Notes: generated by a model from the letters alone, not told the origin. 64,000 bases of DNA from Abyssisolibacter fermentans (GCF_001559865.1 NZ_LOHE01000056.1:1-64000), one strand, 5' to 3'. Shown: positions 43,389-53,782, counted from the stretch's first letter. Numbers and translations are program-made.

Positions 43389-43790
43389 ATGCCAGTTAAA
43401 GTAGGAAATGTAGTTAAAGGCACAGTTACAGGCATAACAAACTTTGGTGCTTTTGTTCAGCTACCAGAAGGAGAGACTGGATTAGTCCATATTTCAGAGG
43501 TATCACATGAATACGTAAGTGATATAAAAAAGCATCTAAAAAATAAACAAAAGGTAAATGTTAAAGTTTTATCTATTGAAGGAGGAAAGATAAGTTTATC
43601 TATAAGACAAGCTAAACCGAAAAGAAGTAATAGGCAGCCTACAGAGATAGACTGGTCCAATAAAACGGAGCGTATTCAACGTGGTATGTCTTTTGAGGAT
43701 AAAATGTCACAATTTTTAAAAGACAGTACAGAGAGACAAGACCAGATAAAAAATAGAGAATCTAAAAGAGGTAATTCAAGATCTCGTTAA
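43389..43790 (+). CDS. yabR: S1 RNA-binding domain protein YabR
   Basis: A single S1 domain in residues 1-72 (VGNVVKGTVTGITNFGAFVQ, LPEGETGLVHISEVSHEYV, VKVLSIEGGKISLSIRQAK) with a basic, Arg/Ser-rich tail to residue 133. Homologues lie at this position in most Firmicutes and act as general RNA-binding proteins; the exact role is not settled. AAAGGAGG ribosome site, own promoter and terminator. Confidence 0.93.
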   Translation: MPVKVGNVVKGTVTGITNFGAFVQLPEGETGLVHISEVSHEYVSDIKKHLKNKQKVNVKVLSIEGGKISLSIRQAKPKRSNRQPTEIDWSNKTERIQRGMSFEDKMSQFLKDSTERQDQIKNRESKRGNSRSR

Positions 43791-43805
43791 TATATTTGCA
43801 TATTT

Positions 43806-43829
43806 AAACCGGTTTTACCGGTTTTTTCA
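43806..43829 (+). terminator. Terminator of yabR
   Basis: AAACCGGT and ACCGGTTT form the stem around TTT, ending in T6. Confidence 0.92.
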
Positions 43830-44079
43830 TATTATAAATTTTTTTTATTTTAAAAACTTAAAACTAACTTTTATTAATTTAATGTAAATAGAATAGTTTT
43901 AAAAGATACAATTACTAGGTGTTAATAGAAGTTTTTTTATACTAAAAGAACTGTATTGACAAGCTATTAATCTAGCAAAGGTTTAGGTTATTTAGAAAGA
44001 ATAGGTAGACAATTTAAAAAGTATTGAATTTTTATATTTATTTTCTATAGAAATTATGTCGAATACTATAGATTAATTA

Positions 44080-44128
44080 AAATACTCTAAATATGATAGA
44101 TTATTGTCATAATGAGTATTTTTTTTAT
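44080..44128 (+). terminator. Orphan terminator in the yabR-spoIIE gap
   Basis: AAATACTC (44080-44087) pairs with GAGTATTT (44114-44121), with an inner TATGA/TCATA stem and T8 after it. No gene ends here, so it may close a small transcript started in 43830-44079 or guard spoIIE from read-through. A TGTCGAA, the Spo0A-box consensus, lies at 44057-44063. The rest of 43830-44336 shows no gene. Confidence 0.7.
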
Positions 44129-44336
44129 TTTTAAATTAGAAATAAATAATGGTTTTATGGCGATAAATACTATTATAAACTTATTATATGATTATATTGA
44201 ACATTTAGAATTATAAAAATGATAAGCTACAACGATTTAAACAGATAAAAATATGTCATACAAGCTAAAAAGTTCACATCATATGATAATTTATTAAATT
44301 TTGTGTAAAACACTTTTTTTTAACTAATACCCTTTA

Positions 44337-44369
44337 TTGACAAATAAAACAGCTGAGTTTTGATACAAT
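44337..44369 (+). promoter_or_regulatory. spoIIE promoter, sigma-A type with 21-bp spacing
   Basis: TTGACA (44337-44342) and TACAAT (44364-44369) are 21 bp apart instead of 17. The same over-long spacing is known for the Spo0A-activated sigma-A promoter of Bacillus subtilis spoIIE. No perfect Spo0A box lies close by; TGTCAA is present on the minus strand within the -35, and TGTCATA at 44256. Confidence 0.72.
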
Positions 44370-44399
44370 AGCAGGCACAAAGTAAAGGGTGGTGAGTTA

Positions 44400-46784
44400 A
44401 TGGTTAATGAAATAGTACAAAATATAAAGTTAAAAAACATAAATAGGGATACGGCAAGAATCGAAGATATAAAAAACTATTTGTATATTAGTATTCCGTA
44501 TTTTTTTATAACAATTATATGTATTTTTATATCTAGAGTAAAACTAATGAATAACTTTATGCCTTTCTCAATAGCATTAGTCGGAGCCTATATGGTGAAA
44601 GGTAAAAGAAATTGGTTGACAGGATTAAGTGCTACTATTGGTCTATTAACTGTTACAGGAATGACGAAATACGAATATATAATGGCAATATGGATATTGC
44701 TTTTTTTGCATAATGTTTTTAAAACAAATATAGAATTTAATAAAATAGGTTCAGCTTTGTTATCATCATTCTTAATTGTCTTTATAAGGATTGTTTTTTT
44801 AAGTATAAAAGACTACTTTATATACGACTTTATAATGCTTAGTTTTGAAGCAGTTATAATATTTGCAGCAACTTATATATTTAACTATGGTATTTCTGTA
44901 TTTTTTAAGTATGATGAGGATTTAATAAACGAGGAAATAATATCATTAGTTATTATTTTAGCTTTAGTTATTGCTGGTGTAGGACAAGCTCAAATTTATG
45001 GTTTCTCGCTAAGGAGTATAATTAGTATATTTATAATAATTGCAGTTGGTAATATGAAAGGACCATCAATGGGTGCAGCTATTGGTATTGCTGTTGGATT
45101 GATTATATCTTTTAGTACGCCATTTATATATATAACAGTTGCAATACTAGGTTTTTGTGGACTGATGACAGGATTATTTAAAGAATTAGGTAAATTAGCA
45201 AGTTCTATAAGTTTTATAATGTCTTATTTTATAATCTCATATTATTCCATAGAAGCTGTTGATATTGTAATAAAGACTAGAGAAATTATAGCTGGAGCAT
45301 TAATGTTTCTACTGCTTGGCAAAAGTTTCATAGAAGCTTTTGACCGTACTATACTACTTAACAGAAATAAACTTACAGTTAAAAAATCTTATCATAATAG
45401 GATTAAATATATAACAAAAAAAAGATTAATGGAATTATCAGAGGTTTTTGAAGAATTATCAATAACCTTTGATAGGGTTATTCAAGGAGAAAATTATACT
45501 CAAAATAAAGATATATCAGATTTTATTGATAAGATATCAGAAGGTGTATGTAAAAATTGTTCTTTATATTCAATATGTTGGAAAAATGACTTTTATAACA
45601 CATATAAAGCTATGTTTGATTTAATGAATATGATTGAGATGAAAGGAAACTTAAAAGAAAAAAATCTTCCACTTTTGATAAGGAAAAGATGTCTTCGCCC
45701 TAATAAGATAGTGGATAAATGTAATTATCTATTTGATTTATACAAATTAAACTATGTTTGGAATAAAAAAATACAAGAGAGTAGGCAGTTAGTTTCGCAA
45801 CAATTAAAAGGAGTATCAAATATAATGGTTGATTTATCACAAGAAATAGAAGAAGATATAAGGTTTAAAGAGGATGTAGAGAATAGTATTTATATACAAT
45901 TAAAAAATAATGAGATTGCAGTAACAGAGGTTGTAGTCACAGAATCGAGTAGTGAAAAATTCGAGATAATAGTAGAAACAAAAAACAAATTAGATAATAG
46001 CCAAGTACAAAAACTTATTAAAATAGTGTCTTCTATTGTTGGATATAAAATTAAAATGGATAAATACTTTTATGGCAGTTCTCAAAATAACAAGTATTCA
46101 AAAATAAAGTTAATCAAAGCTAATAGATTTAATGCAATAACAAAAGTATCAAGAGTAAATAATTCTTTTGCCAAGGTTTCTGGAGATAGTTATGTTTTTG
46201 GTGAACGTAAAAACAACTATTTTACAATATTAAGTGATGGTATGGGAGTAGGCTACAAGGCAAATATAGAAAGCAGTACCGTAGTTTCATTATTAGAAAA
46301 ATTTTTAGAAGCAGGATATAATAAGGAAGTAGCTTTAAAAACTATAAATTCTATATTAATTTTAAAATCTAATGATGAAATGTTGACAACATTGGATATG
46401 TCTATATTAGACCTTTATACTGGGAAAGGACAATTTGTAAAAATCGGCTCAGCACCTACGTATATAAAAAGAAATAAAACAATTATATCCATAAATTCTA
46501 GCAGTTTACCAATAGGTATATTGAAAGAAGTTGATATTTATGTATATGAAGAGCAAATAAAAAATGGAGATATTATAATTATGTTATCTGATGGAGTTTT
46601 GGATGCTAATGAAGATAGTCAAGATAAAGAAGCTTGGTTAACCGAAATTATAAGAAATATTGATAGTGTAAATCCTCAAACAGTTGCAGATAAAATCATG
46701 GATTCGGCGTTAAAAATAGCACCAATAAAAAATAGAGATGATATGACTATATTGGCGACAAAAATATGGAAAAGCGTAAAATGA
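44400..46784 (+). CDS. spoIIE: Stage II sporulation protein E (serine phosphatase)
   Basis: Dephosphorylates SpoIIAA and so activates sigma-F in the forespore; also acts at the polar septum. 794 residues: about ten N-terminal membrane helices (about 35-300), a central oligomerisation region (about 320-560, with Cys-rich GVCKNCSLYSICWKNDF) and a PP2C domain (about 575-790). In the latter FAKVSGDSYVFGERKNNYFT, ILSDGMGVGYKANIES, GSAPTYIKRN and IIMLSDGVLDANED carry the metal ligands. AAAGGGTGGTGAG precedes the ATG. YabS and YabT follow as in Bacillus. Confidence 0.96.
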   Translation: MVNEIVQNIKLKNINRDTARIEDIKNYLYISIPYFFITIICIFISRVKLMNNFMPFSIALVGAYMVKGKRNWLTGLSATIGLLTVTGMTKYEYIMAIWILLFLHNVFKTNIEFNKIGSALLSSFLIVFIRIVFLSIKDYFIYDFIMLSFEAVIIFAATYIFNYGISVFFKYDEDLINEEIISLVIILALVIAGVGQAQIYGFSLRSIISIFIIIAVGNMKGPSMGAAIGIAVGLIISFSTPFIYITVAILGFCGLMTGLFKELGKLASSISFIMSYFIISYYSIEAVDIVIKTREIIAGALMFLLLGKSFIEAFDRTILLNRNKLTVKKSYHNRIKYITKKRLMELSEVFEELSITFDRVIQGENYTQNKDISDFIDKISEGVCKNCSLYSICWKNDFYNTYKAMFDLMNMIEMKGNLKEKNLPLLIRKRCLRPNKIVDKCNYLFDLYKLNYVWNKKIQESRQLVSQQLKGVSNIMVDLSQEIEEDIRFKEDVENSIYIQLKNNEIAVTEVVVTESSSEKFEIIVETKNKLDNSQVQKLIKIVSSIVGYKIKMDKYFYGSSQNNKYSKIKLIKANRFNAITKVSRVNNSFAKVSGDSYVFGERKNNYFTILSDGMGVGYKANIESSTVVSLLEKFLEAGYNKEVALKTINSILILKSNDEMLTTLDMSILDLYTGKGQFVKIGSAPTYIKRNKTIISINSSSLPIGILKEVDIYVYEEQIKNGDIIIMLSDGVLDANEDSQDKEAWLTEIIRNIDSVNPQTVADKIMDSALKIAPIKNRDDMTILATKIWKSVK

Positions 46785-46854
46785 ACTTACTATCCCTCGA
46801 AAAAGTATATAAATATAAAAAATGTAAATAATCATTAATACTAGGAGGGATATT

Positions 46855-47577
46855 ATGGAAAAAAATATTGAATTTAAGCAAATAATACTTGTAACTGATG
46901 GAAAATCTAATAAAGGTATTAACCCAATAACGGTTGCTGAAAATGCAGTTAATAGTGGTATATCAATAAGTACTATTGGCATAATAGAAGGTTCTAAAGA
47001 TAAAGAGTACTTACAAGAAATAAAAGGTATAGCAAAGGCAGGAAGAGGTCTTTGGGAAATTACTGATATTGAAGATTTGGAGAAGAGTATTTGTTTGTTA
47101 ACAAAACAAACAGTATGTAAAACTATTGAACAAGCAGTAAATAAAGAATTACAAGCAATTATTGGTAAAGAATTGCAAAATATTGAGCCCGATTCTAGAA
47201 AAAAAATAATTAATTTTATAGAAAAAATTGAAGATGGAATGACAATAAAATGTAGCGTTGTTTTAGATTGTAGTAAAAGTATGACCAATAAAATAGAAAT
47301 AGCAAAAAAGAGTATTATTAGCCTATTAAGAAATTTAAGTGAAAGAAAAGGAAAAACTTTTGTTAGCGTTATAGCTTATCCATGTGATGAAGAAACAGAT
47401 TCCAAAATCATATCTAATCTTACAAATGATATAAAGAGTTTAGAAAAAGCTATAAAAGAAATTGAAATAGGCGGATTGACACCAACAGGATCAGCACTAC
47501 AAGCAGCTATAAACTTGTTAAATAATAAGAATGATACTTTAAAAGAAGAAGGCTTATTTGAAAGTTTGATAATATGA
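46855..47577 (+). CDS. yabS: Von Willebrand factor A domain protein, YabS-like
   Basis: 240 residues with two vWA-related halves. Residues 1-95 look like the C-terminal half of a vWA domain (FKQIILVTDGKSNKGINPIT, GISISTIGIIEGS) without a MIDAS start. Residues 130-235 start a second vWA with the MIDAS motif DCSKS at 138-142 and TPTGSAL near 213. The second domain stops soon after the TPTGSA helix, so it too is short. A circularly permuted or partly lost domain is possible. Function in sporulation is unknown. It sits between spoIIE and the kinase gene and overlaps the latter by 4 bp. Confidence 0.82.
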   Translation: MEKNIEFKQIILVTDGKSNKGINPITVAENAVNSGISISTIGIIEGSKDKEYLQEIKGIAKAGRGLWEITDIEDLEKSICLLTKQTVCKTIEQAVNKELQAIIGKELQNIEPDSRKKIINFIEKIEDGMTIKCSVVLDCSKSMTNKIEIAKKSIISLLRNLSERKGKTFVSVIAYPCDEETDSKIISNLTNDIKSLEKAIKEIEIGGLTPTGSALQAAINLLNNKNDTLKEEGLFESLII

Positions 47578-48440
47578 AGAATAGTATCATAGGAAAATGG
47601 AATCAAAATAAATATACAGTTTTAAGTAAAATTGGAAGCGGTGGAGTAGGAACTATTTATAAAGTTTGTGATGAAGATGATAATATTTTTGCACTTAAAA
47701 TTAGTGATAATATGTATTCTATATCTAGAGAATATGAAGTCATGAATAGTCTGAAAAATTTAGATTTTATACCAACAATTTATGATATGGATGATATATA
47801 TATCAATCAAAAGGCGCATTTTTTTTTAGTTATGGATTATATAGATGGAATTAGTTTGCGTGAATATGCAACTATGAATAATAATATAACTGAAAAAAAT
47901 ATTATAAGTATATGGCTAGTATTAATAAAATATTTAAAACAAATGTTTACAAAAAAATATATGTATTACGATATAAAGCCTGATAATATACTAATAGACA
48001 AAAAAAATAATAAAATTATGATTATAGATTTTGGCTCGGTAGTTTCCTTAGATAGATCTGCTACCGAGTTTACCCCTGCGTATAATATGAGTTCATGGTG
48101 TAGTAATTCTAAAGTCTCTAAAGAACAAATACTAATATTTAACACAACAATGTTAATAATACATTTATTTATAGATAAAGAACTAAATCCACTAAAATTT
48201 GATTTTAATGATTTAATTATTATTGTAAAAGAACTCAAAATAAATAAAATAGTAAAGGATTTTATAATAGAATCTTTAAAATGTAGATATAAAAATATAA
48301 AAATATTTGAAAAAGAATTAAAAATAGTTTATAATTCAGTAATAAATAATAAATATTTATATTATCGTATTATAGATATTTTATTTACAACAAGCTTAAG
48401 CATTTTTTTATTTTTTTTATTATATTGTATGCTAAAATGA
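47574..48440 (+). CDS. yabT: Membrane-anchored serine/threonine protein kinase, YabT-like
   Basis: Hanks-type kinase of 288 residues with one C-terminal membrane helix (about 265-286). The Gly loop is IGSGGVGTIYKV, the ATP Lys lies in IFALKISDN, the catalytic loop reads YYDIKPDNIL (Tyr-Tyr-Asp in place of His-Arg-Asp) and the Mg motif is DFGS. It is catalytically plausible despite the altered HRD. Bacillus YabT is a DNA-activated septal kinase in sporulation, and the gene order spoIIE-yabS-yabT is the same here. The stretch 48441-48650 after it is AT-rich and seems to hold only the tilS promoter. Confidence 0.87.
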   Translation: MKNSIIGKWNQNKYTVLSKIGSGGVGTIYKVCDEDDNIFALKISDNMYSISREYEVMNSLKNLDFIPTIYDMDDIYINQKAHFFLVMDYIDGISLREYATMNNNITEKNIISIWLVLIKYLKQMFTKKYMYYDIKPDNILIDKKNNKIMIIDFGSVVSLDRSATEFTPAYNMSSWCSNSKVSKEQILIFNTTMLIIHLFIDKELNPLKFDFNDLIIIVKELKINKIVKDFIIESLKCRYKNIKIFEKELKIVYNSVINNKYLYYRIIDILFTTSLSIFLFFLLYCMLK

Positions 48441-48650
48441 AGTAACATTTTAGTGAAACATAATGTATTAAGATTGATTATAAAATAATGTTACTTAGAA
48501 GCTTTTTAGAAATTTTATTTTATAAAGACTTTTGTAGATTCTAAAAAATTTGAAATATATTTTATAAACATAGTTGTTTTTTGGTATAATAAAAAAATAA
48601 AACTAATAAATTTACAAAACGATAAAATAGTTTTAGCTGTAGGTGATGAT

Positions 48651-50066
48651 TTGGAACAAAAAGTTTATGATACAATTGTTGATAATAATTTAATCAAATC
48701 AGGAGACAAGTTAGTTGTAGGAGTTTCTGGAGGGCCTGATTCCATGGCTCTTCTTTGTGTTTTGAAAAATATACAAAAATCAATAAATTTTACCATTATT
48801 TCCGTACATATTAATCATGGAATTAGAGGTAAAGAAGCCGACAAAGATGAAAAATATGTTAAAAATATATGTAAACAGTGGAATATACCTTTTTATAATA
48901 AAAAGGTTAATATGGACGAGTATGCAAAAATAAATAAAATGTCTTCTGAAGAAGCAGGAAGAGAACTAAGATATAAGTTTTTTAACGAAATTCTAAAAAA
49001 AGAATCTGCAAATAAAATAGCAGTTGCACATAACAAAAATGATCAAGCTGAAACTGTTATGATGAGGTTTTTAAGAGGTACAGGGATAGAAGGATTAAAA
49101 GGAATGGAATTTAAGGTAGGTAATATCATAAGACCTTTGTTAAGTATTGACAGATCTCTGATAGAGGAATATTGTGAAGACAATAACTTGAATCCTAGAA
49201 TAGATAAAACTAACCTTCAGCCCATTTATGGGAGAAATAAAATAAGACTAGAATTAATACCTTATATCGAAAATAACTTCAATAAAGGCATAGTAAATAC
49301 ATTGACAAGAACAGCAAATATAATGAATGAAGATAATGACTTTATTAATAAGTATGCAGAAGAAAAATTTGAAAAAGTATGCAATAAAAAGAGCAAAAAT
49401 ATTATAGAAATAAAAGTAGAGGAATTTAAAGAATTACATATTTCTATTAAATCAAGAATAATAAGATTAAGTATAGAAGCAATTAATGGTAACAGGAAAA
49501 ATATAGGCTTAAAACATATAAAAATTATAACTCATTTCATAGAAAATGGTGTAGCAGGTAAAACTCACGATACAACAATGGGAGTCGAATTATTAAAAAA
49601 ATATGACACATGTTTGATAAGAAAAAAAGAAAATAGTTTACATAAAGTTATCAAAGATAGAAATAAACTTGTTTTAAATGCTAAAAATTATAATAATAAT
49701 TTTAAATCAGATATTATTATAGAAATTAAGGATATACAAAAAATTGATTTTAAATCTAATGATAGGTTTATAAAATACATTGATTATGATAAAATAAAAG
49801 GCGACTTATATATAAGAAATCGAAAACCTGGTGATAAATTTGTTCCATTTGGAATGAAAGGTAGTAAAAAACTCAAGGATTATTTTATAGACAATAAAAT
49901 TCCTAGAGAAGAAAGAGATAATATACCGATTATTGAAGATGAAAAAAATATCATATGGGTAGTAGGATATAGGTTAAGTGATTTGTATAAAGTCGATAAA
50001 AATACTAAGAAAGTGATATTAATACAATATATCACTAAGGAGGATTTATATGATAAAGGACATTGA
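48651..50066 (+). CDS. tilS: tRNA(Ile)-lysidine synthase
   Basis: Converts C34 of tRNA-Ile(CAU) to lysidine so that it reads AUA. The PP-loop is SGGPDS (26-31); [18 protein letters not shown] and [20 protein letters not shown] are family motifs. The C-terminal TilS domains (about 300-470) include [13 protein letters not shown] and [18 protein letters not shown] start with AGGTGATGA. It overlaps hpt by 17 bp, a conserved pair. Confidence 0.95.
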   Translation: MEQKVYDTIVDNNLIKSGDKLVVGVSGGPDSMALLCVLKNIQKSINFTIISVHINHGIRGKEADKDEKYVKNICKQWNIPFYNKKVNMDEYAKINKMSSEEAGRELRYKFFNEILKKESANKIAVAHNKNDQAETVMMRFLRGTGIEGLKGMEFKVGNIIRPLLSIDRSLIEEYCEDNNLNPRIDKTNLQPIYGRNKIRLELIPYIENNFNKGIVNTLTRTANIMNEDNDFINKYAEEKFEKVCNKKSKNIIEIKVEEFKELHISIKSRIIRLSIEAINGNRKNIGLKHIKIITHFIENGVAGKTHDTTMGVELLKKYDTCLIRKKENSLHKVIKDRNKLVLNAKNYNNNFKSDIIIEIKDIQKIDFKSNDRFIKYIDYDKIKGDLYIRNRKPGDKFVPFGMKGSKKLKDYFIDNKIPREERDNIPIIEDEKNIIWVVGYRLSDLYKVDKNTKKVILIQYITKEDLYDKGH

Positions 50067-50586
50067 AAGGATATTAATTTCAAGAGAAGAATTAGAAGCA
50101 AAAATTAAAGATTTAGGATTACAGATTACTGAAGAATATAAAGGTAAGGATTTAGTGTTAATATGTGTCTTAAAGGGAGCAGTTATGTTCATAACAGAAC
50201 TTGCAAAAAATATAAACTTAAATCTGGAAATGGATTTCATGGCTATATCAAGTTATGGTGCTTCAACGAAGTCTTCTGGAGTAGTTAAAATAATTAAAGA
50301 TTTAGATACTAGTATAGAAGGGAGAGATATATTAATAGTAGAAGATATTATAGATAGTGGATTAACATTGAAGTATTTGATAGAAAACTTAAAATCTAGA
50401 GATCCTAAGAGCATAAAAATATGTACACTTTTAGACAAACCTGATGGCAGACAGGTTGAAGTAGACGTTGATTATACTGGATTTGAAGTACCAAATGAAT
50501 TTGTTGTTGGATTTGGGCTAGATTTCGCTGAAAAATACAGAAACTTACCATATATAGGAATATTAAAGGAAGAAATATATAAATAA
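50050..50586 (+). CDS. hpt: Hypoxanthine phosphoribosyltransferase
   Basis: Salvages hypoxanthine and guanine with [39 protein letters not shown] and the PRPP loop [16 protein letters not shown] (about 97-112) are present. Length 178. AAGGAGG lies inside the end of tilS, giving coupled translation. Order tilS-hpt-ftsH is standard in Firmicutes. Confidence 0.96.
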   Translation: MIKDIERILISREELEAKIKDLGLQITEEYKGKDLVLICVLKGAVMFITELAKNINLNLEMDFMAISSYGASTKSSGVVKIIKDLDTSIEGRDILIVEDIIDSGLTLKYLIENLKSRDPKSIKICTLLDKPDGRQVEVDVDYTGFEVPNEFVVGFGLDFAEKYRNLPYIGILKEEIYK

Positions 50587-50605
50587 TATTGATTAAATTT
50601 ATTAT

Positions 50606-50711
50606 AGTTTCAGATTACTTGAATAAGTAATTGATTTTGCTTTTAGATTTGATACTTATAAAAAGAAGAATACAGTATAGTATTTATTTTCTATGAAATA
50701 ATCTAGGATAG
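50606..50711 (+). repeat. Family-A inverted-repeat element, copy
   Basis: AGTTTCAGATTACTTGAATA at the left and TATGAAATAATCTAGGATA at the right are inverted ends with a few mismatches. It lies between hpt and ftsH. Confidence 0.55.
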
Positions 50712-50833
50712 TATAAATCGAGATAATAATAGAATTTATTAGTTAAATCACAGTATGTAGAATTGAAAAATTTTTTATCTAATTAAATCAAAACAACTAC
50801 AACAATGATTTATTAATGAGAGGAGGACTGTAG

Positions 50834-52720
50834 TTGAGAAAGTTTTTTAGAGGTATAAGCTTTTATTTACTAATATTTATAATAATAATAGCTCTTGTTC
50901 ATATAATGACAAAGCCAATGGAAAAGACAGAAAAAATAGAATACAGCTTGTTAGAACAAGAGATTGAAGCCAAGCATGTTAAAAATATAAAGATTGTGGA
51001 TCATCAAATTACGGGTGTATATGTAGCTTCGTACAAGGAAGGTAAAAATTTTATATCACAAATACCAGAAGTTGAAAAAGCTTATATAGATAAGTTTCAA
51101 GACTTAAACACAGATTTATTGATTGAAGCTGAACAAGAAGAAGGCACTCCTTGGATCATGCAAATATTACCAACTATATTTATGATATTAGTAATTGTTG
51201 TGTTTTGGTTTGTTTTTATGCAGCAGTCCCAAGGTGGAGGAAGCAGGGTTATGTCCTTCGGTAAAAGCAAAGCAAAAATGCATAAGCAAGATGGAAATAA
51301 AAAAGTATCATTTAAAGATGTTGCTGGTTTAGATGAAGAAAAAGAAGAGTTAAAGGAAATAGTGGATTTTCTTTCAGATCCTAAAAAATATATAGCTCTT
51401 GGAGCTAGGATACCTAAAGGAGTTTTGATGGTGGGACCTCCCGGGACTGGTAAAACATATTTATCAAGAGCAGTTGCTGGTGAAGCAGGAGTACCATTTT
51501 TCAGTATAAGTGGTTCTGATTTTGTTGAAATGTTTGTAGGAGTTGGAGCTTCCAGAGTTAGAGATTTATTTGAACAAGCCAAGAAAAATTCACCATGTAT
51601 AGTATTTATTGATGAGATAGATGCAGTTGGTAGAAGAAGAGGTGCTGGACTTGGTGGAGGACATGATGAAAGAGAACAGACATTAAACCAATTACTTGTA
51701 GAAATGGATGGATTTGGAGACAATGAAGGCATAATCATTATAGCAGCAACCAATAGACCTGATATATTAGACCCAGCGTTATTAAGGCCAGGTAGATTTG
51801 ATAGACAGGTACATGTGGGAGTACCGGATATTGTTGGAAGAGAAGCTATATTAAAAATACATTCAAGAGGTAAACCGTTAGAAGAGGATGTAGATTTAAA
51901 AATATTAGCTAGAAGAACACCAGGTTTTACACCAGCAGATTTAGAAAATTTAATGAATGAAGCAGCACTTTTAACAGCTAGGAAAAATTTAAAGAAAATT
52001 TCAATGGATATAACAGAAGAAGCTATAACAAAGGTAATAGCAGGACCAGAAAAGAAAAGCAGAGTTATTAGTGAAAAAGAAAGAAAACTTACTGCTTTCC
52101 ATGAGGCAGGGCATGCTGTTGTAGCTAGATTACTACCAAATACAGACCCAGTTCACCTAATAAGTATAATTCCAAGAGGAAGAGCTGGTGGTTTTACGAT
52201 GATACTTCCAAAGGAAGATAAATATTATACTTCAAAAATAGAAATGGAAGAAACATTAATACATTTGTTAGGTGGTAGAGTAGCAGAAAAATTGGTGCTA
52301 AATGATATTAGCACAGGTGCTTCAAATGATATAGAAAGAGCTACAAAGATAGCAAGAAATATGGTTACTCATTATGGAATGAGTGATAAGCTTGGACCAA
52401 TGACATATGGAACTGATGATAATGAAGTATTCATAGGAAGAGATTTAGGAAGAAGTAAAAATTACAGTGAAGAAGTAGCAGCAGAAATAGACAATGAAAT
52501 GAGATGCATAATAGATAATGCATACAACAAAGCACAAAAGCTGTTAAGTGAAAACATGGATAAACTTCATGAAGTAGCGCAAGCATTACTTGAAAAAGAA
52601 ACTTTGTCAGCTGAAGAATTTGAAGAAATTTTTACAGGTAAAAAAGATGCTGGTTTAGATGATCTTTTACCTGAAAGTAATACTGATAAATTAGATATAA
52701 CAAAAAAAGAAGAAGAATAA
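50834..52720 (+). CDS. ftsH: ATP-dependent zinc metalloprotease FtsH
   Basis: Membrane-bound AAA+ protease. Two membrane helices (about 6-26 and 108-130) flank an extracytoplasmic domain. The AAA domain has Walker A GPPGTGKT (201-208), Walker [12 protein letters not shown] and the second region of homology [19 protein letters not shown]. The protease motif is HEAGH near 423. 628 residues, normal. TTG start with AGAGGAGGAC. Confidence 0.97.
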   Translation: MRKFFRGISFYLLIFIIIIALVHIMTKPMEKTEKIEYSLLEQEIEAKHVKNIKIVDHQITGVYVASYKEGKNFISQIPEVEKAYIDKFQDLNTDLLIEAEQEEGTPWIMQILPTIFMILVIVVFWFVFMQQSQGGGSRVMSFGKSKAKMHKQDGNKKVSFKDVAGLDEEKEELKEIVDFLSDPKKYIALGARIPKGVLMVGPPGTGKTYLSRAVAGEAGVPFFSISGSDFVEMFVGVGASRVRDLFEQAKKNSPCIVFIDEIDAVGRRRGAGLGGGHDEREQTLNQLLVEMDGFGDNEGIIIIAATNRPDILDPALLRPGRFDRQVHVGVPDIVGREAILKIHSRGKPLEEDVDLKILARRTPGFTPADLENLMNEAALLTARKNLKKISMDITEEAITKVIAGPEKKSRVISEKERKLTAFHEAGHAVVARLLPNTDPVHLISIIPRGRAGGFTMILPKEDKYYTSKIEMEETLIHLLGGRVAEKLVLNDISTGASNDIERATKIARNMVTHYGMSDKLGPMTYGTDDNEVFIGRDLGRSKNYSEEVAAEIDNEMRCIIDNAYNKAQKLLSENMDKLHEVAQALLEKETLSAEEFEEIFTGKKDAGLDDLLPESNTDKLDITKKEEE

Positions 52721-52727
52721 AAATGTA

Positions 52728-52754
52728 AGGGAGGTTATAGTTAATCTCCCTTTA
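52728..52754 (+). terminator. Terminator of ftsH
   Basis: AAGGGAG and CTCCCTT form a stem around GTTATAGTTAAT; only a short T-run follows. Confidence 0.7.
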
Positions 52755-52765
52755 AATTATGCTTT

Positions 52766-52890
52766 TAAGTAGAAAACTCAAATCTATGATTTGATGTGAA
52801 TCGCTTATTCCTAGGAATGAAATGAGTAGGAGTTTCATTATAAAAGTTATACATTGATGAAATACTAGGCTAGTTATAAATAATCAAGGA
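52766..52890 (+). repeat. Family-A element, copy with decayed ends
   Basis: The core AGTAGAAAACTCAAATC, TATGATTTGATGTGAATC, GCTTATTCCTAGGAATGA and AATGAGTAGGAGTTTCATT is one of the clearest. The right end ATAAATAATCAAGG is a partial terminus; no good left end is visible. Confidence 0.65.
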
Positions 52891-52955
52891 GATATATTAG
52901 TTATATGTGATATAATATTTTAGTAAAAAAATTTCATAAAGGATGAGGTGGAAAT

Positions 52956-53342
52956 ATGTTTTCTAATTTAAAAATAGGATTAGAAGCAAGAGTAGAAAAA
53001 ATTGTAACAGATAAAGATACTGCAGCGGAATTTGGAAGTGGAGATATTTATGTTTTTGCTTCACCAGTTATGATAGGCTTAATGGAAAATGCTTCACTTA
53101 ACGCAGTAGATAAAGAATTGGGCAATGAATATTCAACAGTTGGTATAAATGTAAATGTAAATCACATAAGTGCAACTCCAGTAGGACAAAAGGTTTATGC
53201 TGTAGCAAAGTTAATAGAAATTGACGGTAAAAAACTTTGTTTTAAAGTAGAGGCATATGATGAAAATAAGAAAATAGGAGAAGGGACACATACAAGATAT
53301 ATAGTAAATATAGAAAAGTTTTTAAATAAAATTAAGAATTAG
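52956..53342 (+). CDS. Hot-dog fold thioesterase, FlK-like
   Basis: 128-residue single hot-dog domain. LEARVEKIVTDKDTAAEFGS, YVFASPVMIGLMENASLNAV, STVGINVNVNHISATPVGQK and VYAVAKLIEIDGKKLCFKVE resemble fluoroacetyl-CoA-thioesterase-like proteins. The Glu of MENAS and the His of VNVNHISATP are candidate catalytic residues. It probably hydrolyses a short acyl-CoA. It precedes the methylmalonyl-CoA genes by 440 bp, so a role in that acyl-CoA metabolism is a guess from position. Confidence 0.83.
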   Translation: MFSNLKIGLEARVEKIVTDKDTAAEFGSGDIYVFASPVMIGLMENASLNAVDKELGNEYSTVGINVNVNHISATPVGQKVYAVAKLIEIDGKKLCFKVEAYDENKKIGEGTHTRYIVNIEKFLNKIKN

Positions 53343-53782
53343 TATTAAAAAGTACAATAAAACTACTACATTAAAATTGTAGAGTGATATTGTATTTTTT
53401 TATGAGTTATTTAGGGAACTTTCAAAAATTTTGATTATAAAAAATTAATAAAAAAATACTTATTTAATATAAGTATTTGAAAGTTTTATTTCATTTTATA
53501 AATAATTTGATAAAATATCTTGCAAAATTATTAATTATGTATTAGTCTATACATGAATATTAATGTTTTACGAAAAAATATAGAACGATAGTTCTATAAA
53601 CGCTAACGAAATTGTACTATAAATTGGTTACTTTGATTCAATGTTAAATATAATAGTGTAATTTATATCTGGAAGTACAAGATGTTAGTTTAAGTCAAAG
53701 GGATATTCGAAAAATAACTTCCCATTGCAGTATTAGGAACTTATTTTTTCAGTCTCTAAATATGATAGGAGGGATTTTTCAA
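53343..53782. other. Intergenic region before the methylmalonyl-CoA cluster, with a palindrome
   Basis: No gene is visible. TATAGAAC-GATA-GTTCTATA (53579-53598) is a perfect 8-bp-arm palindrome that could be an operator. A TATAAT at 53649-53654 is a candidate -10 for the mutase operon, but no convincing -35 lies at 17 bp. A weak CTACA/TGTAG hairpin near 53367 with later T-run may end the thioesterase transcript. Confidence 0.4.

Noticed and set aside
44057-44063. TGTCGAA as the Spo0A site of spoIIE
   Set aside because: It is a perfect box but lies about 280 bp before the -35, beyond a terminator; chance occurrence is likely.
46710-47288. 192-codon minus-strand frame
   Set aside because: Antisense to the spoIIE end and yabS, low complexity and no start signals.
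51097-51753. 218-codon minus-strand frame
   Set aside because: Antisense shadow of the well-conserved FtsH AAA domain.
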